Notes under the pieces: model-generated | Seen by the model: the letters and a program-made list of their open reading frames with translations, nothing else | What the model was told of the DNA's origin: nothing | Databases searched by the model: none | Shown: positions 5,553-6,088 of the stretch, piece after piece | How positions within the stretch are numbered: position 1 is the stretch's first letter | Layout: each line of letters starts with the position of its first letter | Made by a program: the position numbers and the translations under genes | Origin: an uncultured Bryobacterales bacterium | GTDB lineage: Bacteria > Acidobacteriota > Terriglobia > Bryobacterales > Bryobacteraceae | Assembly (NCBI GenBank): GCA_937859895.1 | Contig: CALMAV010000604.1 | Span: 3,004-9,091 of the forward strand | DNA: 6,088 bases | Direction of reading: 5' to 3'

Positions 5553-6088
5553 ATGAAGAAACTTGGAATTCTTCTTTTAGGGGCGGCAGCATTAGTCGAA
5601 GCCGGGCCAGTAACCGGCAGAGTCAAGGTGACTGGGGAATTGAGTAACATCGACCCGCAAGCGCAAGTAAAGGTCATCGTGAAATGGAAGTCACAACCCA
5701 GTGATCTGCACGATGGAAAAATAACAAGCCGAGGTGGTACGGGCGGCTTGCGTATCAAATCGATTCGGTCAAGCGCTCACCAAATGACAGCCGCCGCAGC
5801 TGCCGACCTGGCGAACGATCCTGAAGTAGAGCACATTTCCATCGACCATCCTCTTACGGCGAAGCTGGATAATACCGCTGGCGCTATCAATGCCAGTGCA
5901 GCAAGGGGCGCGGGTATTTATGGAACCGGAATCGGAGTGGCGGTTATCGACAGCGGCATCACGCCAACACCCGATTTGAACTACTCAGCCGCTAAGGGTT
6001 CTCGTATTGTTTATACACAGGATTTCGTCAATCCAATAGCGGCGGGAGCCCTAATACCTCCCGGGTATGGTCAGGATCAGTTCGGGCA
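5553..6088 (+). CDS. Secreted S8 (subtilisin-like) serine protease, N-terminal part (runs off the right edge)
   Basis: The first 178 codons of an open frame are present. The protein begins with a short signal peptide (two Lys, then a Leu/Ala core, likely cut near residue 17). Residues about 35-103 resemble a subtilase propeptide of the I9 type, with a strand-rich start (QAQVKVIVKW) and the typical NDPEVEHISID block before the mature enzyme. The mature part opens with GTGIGVAVIDSGI, in which Asp133 is the catalytic Asp of the Asp-His-Ser triad. The window ends at GQDQFG plus the bases CA, which is where the HGTHVAG motif normally begins, so the catalytic His and Ser lie outside and cannot be confirmed. 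The enzyme should be exported and cleave proteins extracellularly or in the periplasm. It is divergent from the sensor kinase across a 233-base spacer with three dyads, so shared regulation is possible but unproven. Confidence 0.9.
   Translation, partial: MKKLGILLLGAAALVEAGPVTGRVKVTGELSNIDPQAQVKVIVKWKSQPSDLHDGKITSRGGTGGLRIKSIRSSAHQMTAAAAADLANDPEVEHISIDHPLTAKLDNTAGAINASAARGAGIYGTGIGVAVIDSGITPTPDLNYSAAKGSRIVYTQDFVNPIAAGALIPPGYGQDQFG

Noticed and set aside
5396..5758. Minus-strand open frame covering the spacer and the start of the protease gene
   Set aside because: It overlaps the signal peptide and propeptide coding region of a protease gene with a strong Shine-Dalgarno site, and its own product shows no family features.

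Overview
The window looks like chromosomal DNA of an Acidobacteriota-type soil bacterium. This is inferred from the gene content: a Tat-exported Gfo/Idh/MocA oxidoreductase, an FmdB-type zinc ribbon with an acidic Ser/Lys tail, a CtpA-like S41 protein, a very long sensor kinase with Reg_prop and Y_Y_Y domains, and a secreted subtilase. Base composition is moderate, and I see no sign of a mobile element, phage, CRISPR array or RNA gene.

Layout: four genes lie on the minus strand and are read from right to left. They are the propeller sensor histidine kinase (2008-5319), the S41/PDZ protein (645-1946), the FmdB-like zinc ribbon protein (268-618) and the start of a Tat-signal Gfo/Idh/MocA-family oxidoreductase (265 down to the left edge, incomplete). 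The gaps are 61, 26 and 2 bases, so the last three probably share a transcript, and the kinase may belong to it. To the right, a 233-base spacer (5320-5552) separates the kinase from a divergent plus-strand gene for a secreted S8 subtilisin-like protease. That gene leaves the window just as its catalytic His motif is about to begin.

How they may work together: the kinase has two predicted seven-bladed propellers (14 repeats) outside the cytoplasmic membrane and a complete HisKA/HATPase module inside, with no receiver domain, so its response regulator must be encoded elsewhere. The shared spacer holds three perfect 7-bp inverted repeats that could be operators for the kinase gene, the protease gene or both. 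The S41 protein keeps the fold motifs of a carboxy-terminal processing protease but has lost the expected Ser, Lys and Gln of the active site, so it may be a non-catalytic PDZ scaffold.

The window does not show a clear new defence or biosynthetic system. The points most worth checking are the apparent pseudoprotease, the dyads in the divergent spacer, and the tight S41-FmdB-oxidoreductase cluster.
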